A DNA stretch of 64,000 nt. Origin: Strongylocentrotus purpuratus. Lineage: Eukaryota > Echinodermata > Echinoidea > Camarodonta > Strongylocentrotidae. Position numbers and translations under genes: made by a program. The notes beneath the pieces are model-generated. The model ran no database searches. It was not told the origin of the DNA and was given only the letters and a program-made list of their open reading frames with translations. The stretch covers positions 798,501-862,500 of the forward strand of contig NW_022145559.1 in the NCBI RefSeq assembly GCF_000002235.5. The letters are read 5' to 3'. This document shows, one piece after another, positions 24,308 to 37,123 of this stretch (positions within the stretch are counted from its first letter, which is position 1; each line of letters opens with the position of its first letter).

Positions 24308-26400
24308 TGATACGTCAATCCTAGACTATAGATCCAGGTCTAGACCGTGATCTGGATTGAACTACCACTGCTGGCCAGCTTACATCGAGAGTCTTATATT
24401 GATACATTACACATCAGTGGCTACACAATGGATCCAGGTCTACTTCTGGAGTAGTAGACCCTGTCTTGGATTTTAACTGGTCCTACGACTTCTTGACAGA
24501 CTGTGTGCTGCCCTTCTGTGCTGCTTTCTCAGTGTTTTACAATGATACACCAAACATCACAGAGACACAATGGATCGAGTGATGGCCTACTGAAGAAGGT
24601 CTGGACTCTATAAGTCCAGACCTCACAGTGATAGGCTTTAGTTTATGTGGGCTTTTTCAGATCCAGGATCTAGGATCACAGGTTCAATGTGGACGATGGA
24701 CTTTGTGTGCGTCTTGCTCAACTTACCTGACAGTGTTGGTAGAGGGATTGAGATTGCATCTGATGGCTGAAGATGTATTGAATTACTTGACCCTTTTCCA
24801 TCCTGACACTTGTCCTTAATAACCCCTTGTATGCCACCAAGTTTCCCATTCCCAAATGAGTCTTCCCTGTTGACTTGTAATGATTGTTTCATTGTTAAAT
24901 TGGCCATTAATATCTTCTATTTTTAAAGATAGGATTGTTGTGTAGTGCTTTATTCAATTGAATTTCAGATTACCTGTGAGTTCAAACACTTGCCTGCCTC
25001 CAAAAGGATACAATTTTAATTTTATTTGTTTCTATCCAAGCTGGATGTATTTTAACTAGGAAGAATTCATTCATGCAGCACCATAATTACATCTAGCTTA
25101 AGTTAAAGCTATTTGGAAGCGTCTAGGTAGTCACTAACAGATGTTAACTTAATAGAAACCTGTCTATTACTCTCCTACATGTATGTGGTCATTCAAGGTT
25201 TAAATGTGTTAATCTTGACTACTTCTTTTAATGTTTGGACGTGTCTTCTATGTTTTTTAGGTTTTATACTGGCCTGTCTGAAACTACTATGCTGCAACTA
25301 AAGTTTGACTTGCTGGTTTTTTTGCTGCCATTTTGAATGTATAGAAAACAAACCCAAGATTGTATATTTTGAAGCGTTTACAGGAAAGATTATGTGCTAC
25401 GTGTATATTAAGAGGCCTGAGAATTATTTTTGTTAATGGCTCGTCCAGTTTTGAATGATTCATTCCCTAATTGATCTCCTGAAGTCTGTATGGATAAGGT
25501 ATGGCTGACTGTTACAGGTGCTGTGACACCAATCAAAGCTATTGAATTGAATTAAAAAGGCTTTTTGATAAAATATTCAAAGTCAAAGCTGATACATCTT
25601 TAATTTACAAATAAAAATGCAACATTTAAGATACATGCAAAGAGCATGATGCAAAATAGGCAAATACAAAATTTAGACATTCAGTAGTGAAATTGATATG
25701 AAAGGAGTAGAATGAAAAAGGAACAGAAAATGAAAGAAAAGAAATGAAAAAAGAATAAAAGGAAGGACACATGGTTGATAGTGAAGTAAGAGTTTACAAT
25801 TAATATTTTTGTAAGACCAGTTATAAAATTCTGTAAACGAGTACAAATTCAGAAATGAAACCGATTTAGACCAGTGTAACAAATTTAGACACCTTTTTAA
25901 TTAACGAAATAGCCTTGTCAATAAAAGCTTTGAAATTCAGTTTTCAGTAGGACTACTGTATCGTAATGTATGGCCTGTTCAATCTCACATTTAGGAGACC
26001 AATTTTAGAATGATGTCAACTGGCAATTTTGGCTGAGAAATACACATGTACTGTAGATACATTGTAGTTATGGTATAAAAAGTTGACTAAAAAATAATTT
26101 ATGTTTGTTGTAAGTTTGTAGATTTCAAAGCTCAGTTTTGACCATAGATGTAACACCTGATAACGAAATGAACCTCAAGTTTTCATGTATATAATGGCTG
26201 ACTGAAAAGTGATTGTAAATAATAGATATATTTGTATTCTAGATACAATACGATGTAAGCCCTGTTTTGGACAAGTAAGATGAGATGTGGATTTATAAGT
26301 TGTGAGCTTTTGTAAAAAGCTTTGGGCAAGTATTGAATCCAATGACCGGGGTAATAGTATATCTGTAAAGCGCTTCGAGACATTTGTATTGAAGCGCTAT
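24308..26400 (+). other. SLC20 3' UTR and downstream flank, end not located
   Basis: The first ~300 bases after the stop contain loosely repeated pieces (GATCCAGGTCTA occurs near 24330 and 24432). A possible poly-A signal AATAAA lies near 25610; another is near 28346. I cannot choose the true transcript end. No further coding potential is recognised. Confidence 0.35.
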
Positions 26401-26429
26401 AAAAAGCAGAATATTATATTATTTGGTAA

Positions 26430-26800
26430 AATCAAGACAGGAATTTGTGCTGTTAGATACTCCACTGTCTTCAAAATATGATTTAACATGCATAGAAAAG
26501 GGGAAATTAGTTGAGGGGGGGGGGGGGGGGCATACTTTTCTTTCAACCCTGCACAACCCCTTGAAGCCCCTCTGCACTACTTATACCTACTTGCGCCCTC
26601 TATATAGCAGTCAATGCCTAAGCGCTGACCATTGGTCCCCCATGCTCCTCTCTTTCTTACGTTAATTGAGAGCGGATTTTATGACATAGCCACCTGTCAC
26701 AGTCAGTGACCACCCTGGGAGGTCTAATCCCTCCTGGCCAAACCAGTGCAGAGGGGCTTTAAATAAACTCCCCTGGTTGAGGATGATTTACATGGGGATT
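26430..26800. repeat. Dispersed repeat, family C, uninterrupted copy
   Basis: Inverse of the sequence around 18900-18941 plus 19728-19910. It carries one TTAA (26759-26762) where the other copy has the 786-bp insertion. A G tract lies near 26516-26530. Confidence 0.7.
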
Positions 26801-27228
26801 AGTTTACTAACTGGAAATAAACCAATGATACCTCACCGTACCATTCTGTGGAACGTCTGTCTGTGTTAAGTGTGATAATGTATATGGTATGATTGTGATA
26901 TTCAATACAATCCTTCCAAAAGAATTGGATAACAGACTTTATTTTTACTTTGTTAGTAGTTTAGTTAGTTGCATGTGGATTGATTTTTGTGCAGTTTATT
27001 TGTACATTTTTTTTATGATAAGCATGATGCGGTAAGAAGGAACTTCATTGTTTCAAATTTCTTTGATTTTATACTTTTAGTAGATAACTATCAAACATTA
27101 TAATTCTATTATGCTGCAGAGCTTTTTTCTTCTTCTTGGTATGGGATGAAAATAACTGTTTTAATTTCTTCATTGTATTATGTTTTACATTGATTAATAT
27201 ATTGCCTATGAGAATCACACTATTACTG

Positions 27229-27250
27229 TGACCTTTGACCTTTGACCTTT
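27229..27250 (+). promoter_or_regulatory. Triple TGACCT(T) direct repeat, DR1-like
   Basis: TGACCT occurs three times with one-base spacing. On the minus strand this is AGGTCA spaced by one, the DR1 site bound by RXR/HNF4-type nuclear receptors in animals. No linked gene and no proof of use. Confidence 0.35.
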
Positions 27251-28652
27251 ACAGTGCACATTGCCATGGACATGCTGTACTTGGCACATTATGTATTACA
27301 TCATATATACCCTGCCGCTGCGCCTCATGAGATGCATTTACATAAATACATGTATATTTTGTGATGATTTGAGACAACAGGCAATCTTTTGTACATTCCT
27401 ACAGCTGTGATCAAACACGATGCGGTAAATCGCCTCATAAGAATAAAAACGTGATGGGTAATGAAATGGCATTTATAGGGCTTGAGGAAAATGGTGCGTG
27501 AAAAGGTCCACAAGTACCCACTTAAGTTTGTTTCATATGATACAAGAATGTCTAGTGCTCCTTGGCTTATATCTCATTTTATTGTGCTGATGTGCAGGGA
27601 ATAATTTTCCTGGTATCGCATCGCAATTTGCTATGCATTTTTGCATGACTGCTATACAAAATATCATTTGTGTAGCAGTTTTCTTCCATAGAAATGTACA
27701 GAATTTCATTTGAAATATTTATCCATCGGCTGAAATTGCTAATCAAAAAATTTGAGGAAAATTATTCCCTGATGTGTTACTATGTTCGTTCATTTGCTTT
27801 ATTTTCAGGTGGTTAATGGTATTATGTGTGAATGAGGCTCGATGAGGACTGTCCCTCCATTGTATATATAACATGTATGTACATGGGATTCTCAAGAATT
27901 GAGAGATTCTAGCTGATTACCAAATATTTGATCAGTCCATGAAATATTCTAATGAAATACTGATATAGGAATGAATATAGTACTATGCATCAAGTACTAT
28001 GTTTTTATCTGTATGTCTATGAGAAGTCATATGCTAAAGTCATGTGTTGTTTTAATAAGGACAGTTCTGAATCTGTTTGTTTTTTTAGTTACCAAATTAT
28101 TTGAATTTGAATGAAGGTAATTGCCAGTTGTACAACATTATGGTTTACATGTTCAATCACCATAGCTCTTGATAGCCCAGACATAGCATTACATAGCATT
28201 ACACCAAGCAGTATAGATAGGATGAGAAATGGATGGAAGAGAACAAATGTGTTGTTGACTCCTTCAAGTACAGGCTTATCTTCTTGGTACAGTATTACCG
28301 TGTGTATATCCATCTTGTATATAATGCAGCATGAGAGCTTTCTATAAATAAAGTTGTTTTGACGGACCATTTGATGAGTTGAGCAACCCATTCGGGTACT
28401 GTACATTCTATGGTGAATTGAACAATTTCAATAAGTTTGTAAAGAGCAGATCAAAATACTGGTAATTTTACTGTTGGTGGTCACTGTCTTCGCGCAAGCA
28501 ATCAGACCAGTTAATGTACCGTCATTTGAAGAATGTTTTTTCTTCTTGAGTAATCAGTATTACTTCACTGAATGCAGCATTACTGCTTTGATTCATACCT
28601 CGTCACACAATCATCATTTAGTGTAAACTTTTTATTTTGTCTAGAGCCCATG

Positions 28653-29173
28653 ACACACTATACGATCTAACTGGGATCCAATTTGTGAAGAAATTGCAAG
28701 ATATTAGGTAAATAGATAATGTATCTTTCTGATTGGGTTCGGTTGTAGAGATATGAGCACTTACTTTGACAATAGGGACTTTTAGATTTGCGTGGACCGA
28801 TACGTGTGACGTCCATTCAAGGCAGTGCATTAAAAGGACGTCGATCGTAGCAATCCCCATTGTCTTTGTGCGAATCTAAAAGTCCCTATTATCGTCCCTA
28901 TTGGGTATTGTCTTCCTTTCAGCTTAAGGAGAGACCAATTAGGGACTACACCCTGTAGGTACTCTGACATCACACAGATGTGCAGGTGATATTAGACCTC
29001 ACCAGATATCCCACATTATCATGCAAGAATGGTTGTGCTATTCTATTTCTATCTGAAGCTAATCCTTGAATCAGAGAATTTACCTATTAATAAGGTAAAA
29101 TCTAATTGCAATTGTTCATTTGATCACGTCATTTGATGACGTCATGGGATCGCAGTTAGATTGTATAGTGTGT
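28653..29173. mobile_element. TIR element with nested hairpin
   Basis: Ends ACACACTATACGATCTAACT and its inverse AGTTAGATTGTATAGTGTGT (to 29173) with two or three mismatches. No clear target duplication. Inside it, 28770-28893 forms a second inverted pair, AATAGGGACTTTTAGATT and AATCTAAAAGTCCCTATT. Confidence 0.7.
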
Positions 29174-30578
29174 AGTGGACTTGTTGTACAGAGAGTTTTA
29201 TATGAATTGATGATGCATGCTTCTATCACAGAAAATAAAAATCTGTTTCATACAACCAACTCTAGTTTACTCTTTATGTGACTGTCTACTTATTTATTCG
29301 ATTAGGAGGAGTGAATCACATTTTCTTTGTAATTTTTTTTAATTGCTATATTGATAATATTTGACAAATTGCTTGGGTCAATGAAATTTCCCTTATTTTA
29401 ATTTTATTTTTTAAGCAATATATTGCAGGATCTGATGTTTTTATCAAAGCAGATAAAAACTGAAATACTGAATTGAATATGTCAATGCTCTAATTGAAAT
29501 ACATGTATTATTATATCAATGTACAAAAACAAAACAAATTTAAAAACATGAAGAGAAAACAATGCAAAGAACTGGGACCAGTGAAACCACCTTGTTATAA
29601 TGACAGCTAGTCACAATAGTATTCTCTAGGATTCTGTTTAATTCAATTCTCGAGTCATTTTTAATATTCACATTTTAATAAAAAGAACAATGGTAGTGAC
29701 AATAGCATATATGTTGAAGACAAAAATAAAAACAGAATCAAATTCAAATACGGGTTGGATTTGCGAAGGCGACAGGCCTTATCAATGGCAAACCCCATTA
29801 TCCCCCAACAAATGAATAATATAAAACAGAAAAAGAAACAAAAAACAGCATTACAAATTTCTAAAAGGCAAAAGAACTAGCTATCAAATGGGATTCAAAC
29901 CATAAATGACATTATAAATTAGTTGAAATTAGGTATTGATAAGACAAATTTATATTTTCTTTTAAAATTGCAAGTGAGGGACAAGATTTTATTTTATTCC
30001 TTAAGGAATTGCATAATGTGTGCATCATATTGAATTGTAGATCTTGAGAATTCATACTTGAACTTTGGTAAATGAAAATCTTCTGATTGTCTAGTGTTGT
30101 AACTACTAAGGAATCTGTTTTTATGAAGAAATTATTATTAAATGAGGGTAGTAACTTATGAATAAAAGGAGAGGCAAAATTGTGATGCTGGAACTAGTGA
30201 AGGATGCCGCTTCGCAGCGAGAAATGGAGTGTTTTAACGAGTCTGGAATCGTAGACTATGACTAGTAAAACAATAGGAGCATCTAAAGAACAACAAAGCG
30301 TGAACTGTAGCGTTTGTGCACGTGGCACACCATAGCTTATATCAAGTCTTTGAAGATATATTGTGGAATTTCTGGCTCATTGTTTAATCCTTAATTGATG
30401 TTATTTGCTATAAAAAAATATATATATTTTTATACTTTAAAATATCTTCATAGCGAAATTTATACATAACTATTTATATTTGATGCAAAATAATAACTAA
30501 ATATTTAGTATTAATCAACCTGGTTGTACCCAAGACTATTTTCTTTTGCTGTATACTACATGTTTGTTGACCCGACAA
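29174..30578. other. AT-rich intergenic DNA, no gene seen
   Basis: No exon or RNA gene recognised. Sequence at 29700-29830 resembles repeat DNA but could not be assigned. Confidence 0.35.
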
Positions 30579-30891
30579 GGATAGCATACGAAGAGCGGCA
30601 CTAGAGGTCGGGGCGTGGCCGAGTCAAAGGATACGTCACACTTCATGCATATTCATTATACAGCGCGCGCGTAATACAAACGCGACATAATGCTAGTCAT
30701 AATGCCAGTGCGGCATGCATGTACTTCTCAGTTCCTCATTCGACCAAATACAATGAAAACGATTACCGGTGCTCTCAAATTTAGCCATATTTTGTCGTAA
30801 AATAATGTTCCGCTTGTGATTCATTCATTCATTCATTCATTTCGGTTTATTGTGTCAAATTCAATGTTAAAACAGTCGGCGACTGATACAA

Positions 30892-31145
30892 ACAAAGATT
30901 ACAAAGTTCACAGAAATAAAGAGAAATTACAAATAATCATGTACATCAATATGGAACGATCACATATTAGTTTAAAGAATAAATTAACAATGATGATAAT
31001 GGTAACTTCAGTATATTGCAAAGATTACAAAGTTCAATAAAGAGAAATTACAAATACATGTACATTAATATGGAAACGATCACATATTAGTTCAAGGAAT
31101 AAATTAACAATAATGATAATGGAAACTTCAGTATATTTCACATCA
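30892..31145. repeat. Two-copy ~125-bp tandem repeat
   Basis: GATTACAAAGTTCA...CTTCAGTATAT is repeated at about 30896-31018 and 31022-31140. An ATTC microsatellite (30822-30842) precedes it, which on the minus strand looks like a LINE-type GAAT tail. Confidence 0.7.
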
Positions 31146-31952
31146 TACATAAAACAAATCGAACTTACATGGATGAGTGGGTAAAAAAAGGTAACAAAGA
31201 GAGAATGGACAAAGCATTTCATTTCCTTTTCTCGTAATATTTAGATTTTGAGCCTTTACATTTTAAACACAATTAACATAAATTGATAGGTAAAATGTGA
31301 TGGTGATATTAATTGTGATGTGGGGACATTTTCAACATATTAATCGGATTTACATGTTTTAAAAATAAACAACTCTATACTAGTAAATATGAAGAAAGTT
31401 GGGAAAAGGGCACCTGTAGAAGATCTAAAGAAACACCTCAAGTTCCGCTCCTTTATTAATGTGTTCTTTATATCACAGACCCGACCGCTATAGTACCGCT
31501 CATACGACCTCTAGTTCTGCCCCTTTATTAATATGTTCTTTATATCGCAGACCCGACCGCTAGTACCGCTCATACGACCTCTAGTTCTGCCCCTTTATTA
31601 ATGTGTTCTTTATATGACAGACCCGACCGCTAGTGCCGCTCATACGACCTCTAGTTCCGCTCCTTTATTAATGTGTTCTTTATATGACAGACCCGACCGC
31701 TAGTACCGCTCATACGACCTCTAGTTCTGCCCCTTTATTAATGTGTTCTTTATATGACAGACCCGACCGCTAGTGCCGCTCATACGACCTCTAGTTCTGC
31801 TCCTTTATTAATGTGTTCTTTATATGACAGACCCGACCGCTAGTGCCGCTCATACGACCTCTAGTTCTGCCCCTTTATTAATGTGTTCTTTATATCACAG
31901 ACCCGACCGCTAGTGCCGCTCATACGACCTCTAGTTCTGCTCCTTTATTAAT

Positions 31953-32631
31953 CAGGGGCGGATCTAGCTTTTTGCTAAGGGGGGGGGGGGGTTGACCAAT
32001 AATGACGATGCGGAGCATCGTCCACGAGCCGCGAAGCGGCCAGCCGATTTTTTTTGGGTGTTTATTTGAACCCCGTAAGTGATGTTTTCCTGGCATCTAT
32101 TAACACAATGGAGACCATAAAAAGCAGTGCATGAACACGTCCGTATTACACCCCCATGTATGGTAATTTACCCTGTATGCCAACTTTTTTGCATGATTCA
32201 AACATACCTTCCAGTAAAAAAAGATGCGAGACTGGATTGCCGCAACTTCTTTGCCCTGTTTGCTTCCATATTGCTTGTCACTACACTCAGACCAGACTGA
32301 TAAAAAAGTGAGCAACTTGAACAAGTAATCCAGGAAATGAGCAGCCCAGCTCAGCGTGCGTTGCCAGGTTAAATCTTCACAAAATCCCCACCCAAACGAC
32401 ACTTAAAATATCCCCAAAGTTGCCAAATTTTGACAGAAAATCCCCAAATTCGTTTTTCATAAAACTCAATATTATTTTCATTCCCAAATATTTATTTTTC
32501 ATCCCCAAAGACTTCAACAATCCCCCAATTTTTTTTTTTTTTTTTTAATGTGGGGATTTTGGGGATGAGAATCGGCAACGCTGGCCTAGCTTGTCACTTC
32601 GGCGGTGGCCCGTGTCCTCAAAAAAGCTGAT

Positions 32632-32703
<72 letters not shown>

Positions 32704-32756
32704 AGGGACTCTGTGACATTTGTTCGCCCAACCCCCCCCCCCCTCCCCCCAAAAGA

Positions 32757-32790
<34 letters not shown>

Positions 32791-32959
32791 GAAATAAATA
32801 CATAGAAATAGAATAAAATAAAATTACAAGTTTAAAAAAAAAGATAAGATTTAAAAAAAATGGTCCCCGGATTTTTTTTTTTTTTTTTTTTTTTTGGGGG
32901 GGGGGGGGGGTTGCAACCCCCCCAACCCCCCCCCCCCCCCCCCTCTAGATCCGCTTCTG
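31953..32959. mobile_element. CAG-ended TIR transposon nested in the satellite
   Basis: Ends CAGGGGCGGATCTAG and CTAGATCCGCTTCTG (two mismatches). The satellite word TTAAT is duplicated on both sides (31948-31952, 32960-32964), and the unbroken satellite units show the empty site. Five-bp duplication and CAG ends fit a hAT-related group. Carries a 70-base G run and an AAT microsatellite; no transposase. Confidence 0.85.
32632..32701 (+). repeat. 70-base uninterrupted G homopolymer
   Basis: Seventy consecutive G residues as given. Long C and G tracts also occur at 32731-32745 and 32895-32942. Confidence 0.9.
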
Positions 32960-33781
32960 TTAATGTGTTCTTTATATGACAGACCCGACCGCTAGTGCCG
33001 CTCATACGACCTCTAGTTCTGCTCCTTTATTAATGTGTTCTTTATATCACAGACCCGACCGCTAGTGCCGCTCATACGACCTCTAGTTCTGCTCCTTTAT
33101 TAATGTGTTCTTCATATGACAGACCCGACCGCTAGTGCCGCTCATACGACCTCTAGTTCTGCTCCTTTATTAATGTGTTCTTTATATGACAGACCCGACC
33201 GCTAGTGCCGCTCATACGACCTCTAGTTCTGCTCCTTTATTAATGTGTTCTTTATATGACAGACCTGACCTCTCGTTCTGCTCCTATAACCTGTTGTGTA
33301 TAATTTACTGTAGTATCTTCTAAAAAACTGCGTTCTAACCATTCATTCCATAAAACTTGATAAGATCATGTTTTAAAGTTTTGTTCCCACTTAATTTTTG
33401 CTCATTTTAAACATTCAACTACATAAACATTTACATGTAAATCAATTTCAACAACCTAAAAAATAAAGATCACAAACAAATATTCTGCTTGGTTGAGTGT
33501 TATTATATTGCCATTAAGTTCACATTATAAAATGGTAATGTATCGCATAGATTATGTATGGAGTTTTTAGACTGAACCGATGAACGTTATTTTTATATAC
33601 TTAACAAAGATTTTGTTAACAAACTTCTCCATCAACTCAAATTTACACTGGAAGAAAAAAACTGTGACCTAATAAAAAAATAGAATGTGCTTTACCACAG
33701 AACTAGTTTTTAATTAAAAGTTTGTTTTCTTTCAAAGATTGGATCAGAAAAAAAATATAAATATGCTACAAACCCTGTGAT

Positions 33782-34789
33782 CAGGGGCGGCGATCCCGGG
33801 GGGACGGGGGGACACGTCCCCCCCCCCCCCCCCCTCATTTTTTTTTAGGGGGGGATCGTCCCTCCCTGAAAAATTGAAAAAGTGAGAAAAAAAGTGTATA
33901 TCAAATACTGACTAAAGACTGCAACAAACTTTTAGGTTCTGGAGGGCCCTAGAGTGCAGCGTTTAGACAAATAAAAATGCAAAAATTTTCTCGCTCCGGA
34001 GCTACGCTCCCTCGCATAATATACTCTAAAGTGTACAGTAAATATTCTAGAAAAGTGAAGTGTGAAAAAGGTATATTGCTTGTTTTTATACTATTCTTTT
34101 GCTAATTAAAGTATGTAATTTGTTAATACAACAAAACTTCAAAAACCTGTGAGGGGATAGTCACTTCCGTAACCTCTACCCCTCTCGTTCACTTTGCCTT
34201 CTCGCCTTGGCGTAATGATGAGGAGGGTGGGGGGGGGGGGGGGGGCTTGGGGGGCAGTTGCCCCCCTGATAAAATTAAAACTTGATTTATTTCTAACTCG
34301 ATACCAGTGATTTACAAATGTTGCTGAAATGGTATGGTTTTTCCCTGAGCTTCTGGGGGCTCTGCCCCCTGGACCCCACCAAGGGTCCTATGGCTGGCCC
34401 CTGTTTGCTCATCTGACCGTTATTAAATGCCTAAAACCCCTGAGCTTCATGGGCCTACGCCCCTGGACCCCACCAGGGGCTCTATGACGAGCCCCTGGAT
34501 GCTCATCTGACCGTTATTAAATGCCTAAAACCCCTGAGCTTCATGGGCCTACGCCCCTGGACCACACGCCACTTTACGCTCCACTTGCTATGCTCCATTT
34601 GCTCTACCTAATAAAATACTTTAGCCTCCCCCTCTATGAAAAACGTTCCGCGAGGCCTGCATGTACAATGTTAGAGTGGGGATGCGGATTCCCCCCCCCC
34701 CCCGTTTTTGTTCAATATATACGCCACTGCTCCCCCGTCTCTTACATTACGCCCCCCCCCCCGGTCATGAAAAGAAATCGCCGCCCCTG
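33782..34789. mobile_element. hAT-type non-autonomous transposon, 1008 bp
   Basis: Perfect 13-bp inverted ends (CAGGGGCGGCGAT and ATCGCCGCCCCTG) with an exact 8-bp duplication CCTGTGAT (33774-33781 and 34790-34797). The interior repeats a ~110-bp module containing ATGCTCATCTGACCGTTATT. No transposase. Confidence 0.92.
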
Positions 34790-36696
34790 CCTGTGATACC
34801 ACAGTATTGGATTGTATAAATTTAACTTTTTCAGCAAATGACTTTAGTATCAAACATAATATGCCCAGTCTGACAATATAAAATATCAAGTATCCAATAT
34901 CAAGTATTTCACAACAATAATAAAAAATAAGTAATCTATTTTCTCTTTATTATGTTAGCTCCCCCCCCCCCAAGTTCTTATGGCTGGCCTTACAAAATAT
35001 TACAACCCCCCCCCCCAAAAAAAAAAACCACACAATTATTCACCATCTTGCGTGCAGGGTTGGGTTAAAATATAATTGAGAGCAGAAAGAATGACAGTAT
35101 CACCTTTCTGACGACGTATTTGGGCTTTTCAATAGCTCATGCTAAAATGAATTTATGAGCTATATATTTCTTAATATATATTTATATTTATATTTATATC
35201 TGTTTTGTTTTCAGTGATATTTTTTATATATATTTGTCTAAACTCTTAAACCTCAAATTACAACACGTAATTACCAATTTGACTATCATTATTTTTTTGA
35301 TTTTTTAAAAAAACAACTAAGAAATGCATATAAAATATATGAGATACTGAAACACTTACTGATGCATTCATTAGAGCCAATGTGTTGACTACATCGATAA
35401 TAAGCACGAGTTGAATACTTGTCGGTTGTCAGTCAAAACAACCTTTACAAAGACATGAGGAGTATAACCTTGAAATCACATCAACATGTATAATACTCAT
35501 GCTGGTTTCTATATGAGCAAAAAAGGAATCATCTTTAACAGTGCTCAATGAAACTATGAAGGGTTTCGTTCAATTAAAAAAAAAAAAATCATATTTATTT
35601 GCTCTGACATATTTCCCTTTGCTTTTTACAACTTCATAGTCAGGCCCTAGTAACTGATTATTTTCACTATGACATGAATTGTTGAAATGAACAGATAACC
35701 AATACTATAACTTGTTCATGGATTTGAATATTATATGTTATTCGATGGAAACTTGAATACATACAAACTCATTTTTTGGTTTTGGTTAAGGGCTGAGGTT
35801 GACTTTGCCTTTCCAGTGCTACAGCATCAAAAGGAATTCAGGTCGCTGAAGCTCATAGATTTATATCCTGAACATGTCAAATGTACCACTTAAACATATT
35901 CATAGATGATACAAAAATGTCCCCACATCACTTAATCACATAATACTGCATGGACACTATTAGTTGCAGGACATATTTGTGTCCAGCTATTGTTATGCAT
36001 GCTGAGTAATAAAGGAGCAAACGTAAATATACTGGACCTCAAAGGATACATAACCATCTGTTTTATTAGAATTTGTATTTTTTCTTTAATTCTAAAAAGA
36101 AAAGAAAAAAAAAAGATTCTTGTTGTTGTTAAAAACCTGCATTGTAAGTAATGGTCACTGAACCGATTGATCAATGGCTGCACTAAAATTCATATTAAAA
36201 TTTCTCTTTTATGATTAAACAAAGTATTTTGGACATCTATCCTCAACATCAAGCTAGGGATGAGCAAAATAATATAAATCAGCTGTTACATACCGTACGT
36301 GTTCGAGTTTGTATCGCGCGCGCTGTACAATGAATATGCATGAAGTGTGACGTATATTTTGACTTGACCACGCCCCCGACCTCTAGTGCCGCTCTTCGTA
36401 TGCTATCCACATGACAAGCAGTGCTGTACGTGTATCGTGTGAGCCGAGTCTAATCTAGAATCTAGTGAGGCTGTTACAAATGAGAAAAGCAAAGGAGCAC
36501 CAAAATTACATCTATTAAGACCAGCGATACACAAGTAAGTTGTAAAAATAATCAATTTGGGCTTTGCAATTACACTTTGCAGCCGGAATAGCAGTCGAGC
36601 TAGTACGTGAACGCAGAGGCGAGAGCTAGCGAGTAGCGTACGATCCACGTCCCGCCGCCGTGCTTCCTGGCTTGGCCTTGTGGCGCTGGCCGTGGC

Positions 36697-36849
36697 CTAG
36701 ACCGAAAGCTTCAGTCTCTATAATCGTCGGTTGTTCCACTGAGACTACGTCTGGCTCCACTAGACCTTCTATAACCGGAGGTCTAGTGGAGCCAGACGTA
36801 GTCTCAGTGGAACAACCGACGATTATAGAGACTGAAGCTTTCGGTCTAG
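36697..36849. repeat. Perfect palindrome: 71-bp arms, 11-base loop
   Basis: The left arm 36697-36767 and right arm 36779-36849 are exact inverses with no mismatch. The loop is TCTATAACCGG. Arms begin and end in CTAG. Flanks are GC-rich and not convincingly inverse. The palindrome is readable through on both strands without a stop in one frame (36660-36929), but the frame matches nothing known. Confidence 0.97.
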
Positions 36850-37123
36850 CCGTGGCCGTGTTCTGGGCCGTGTACGTATACGTGTCACTGCTTTCGTTAG
36901 ATTACTTTTACTTCTACGTCGGTACTTGACAGGATCCATCAGTCAGGATATAACGTCAAGGTTAACAGTAGACCTATAAGACATTTGAGCAGGGCAATTT
37001 TTAAATGTTATTGCCCTCAACAAAACTAGGCAAAAAAATATTATTGACCGCTCAGAAAAGTCAATAGGATTTTGTGTGTAATTTGCTGGTCAATACGGTT
37101 ATACAGTAAACCAATGAACAAAT

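Larger units (their letters stand above)
26401..28652. other. Intergenic DNA between the two genes, left part
   Basis: Holds repeat family C (below) and a triple TGACCTT word at 27229-27250. Otherwise no gene seen. Confidence 0.4.
31437..33290. repeat. Satellite array, 70-bp unit, about twelve copies
   Basis: The word CTAGTTCTGC recurs at 31511, 31581, 31721, 31791, 31861 and 31931 (31651 has one change), and at 33012, 33082, 33152 and 33222: an exact 70-bp period. The array is cut by the insertion at 31953-32959. Units differ at only a few sites. Confidence 0.95.
30579..36408. mobile_element. 5.8-kb element with ~110-bp inverted ends
   Basis: The left end 30579-30690 starts GGATAGCATACGAAGAGCGG. 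The right end 36300-36408 is its inverse with a handful of differences, extending past AGCGCGCGCG. The interior has no recognised transposase, a satellite of 70-bp units whose core (CCGCTAGTGCCGCTC) resembles the terminal repeat (CCTCTAGTGCCGCTC), and two nested transposons. No certain target duplication. Superfamily unknown. Confidence 0.7.

Noticed and set aside
32605-32805. 66-codon frame of mostly glycine
   Set aside because: It is only the translation of the poly-G run and the AAT microsatellite.
36660-36929. 89-codon frame through the palindrome
   Set aside because: Its openness follows from the palindrome and GC-rich flanks; no domain, splice signals or family match.
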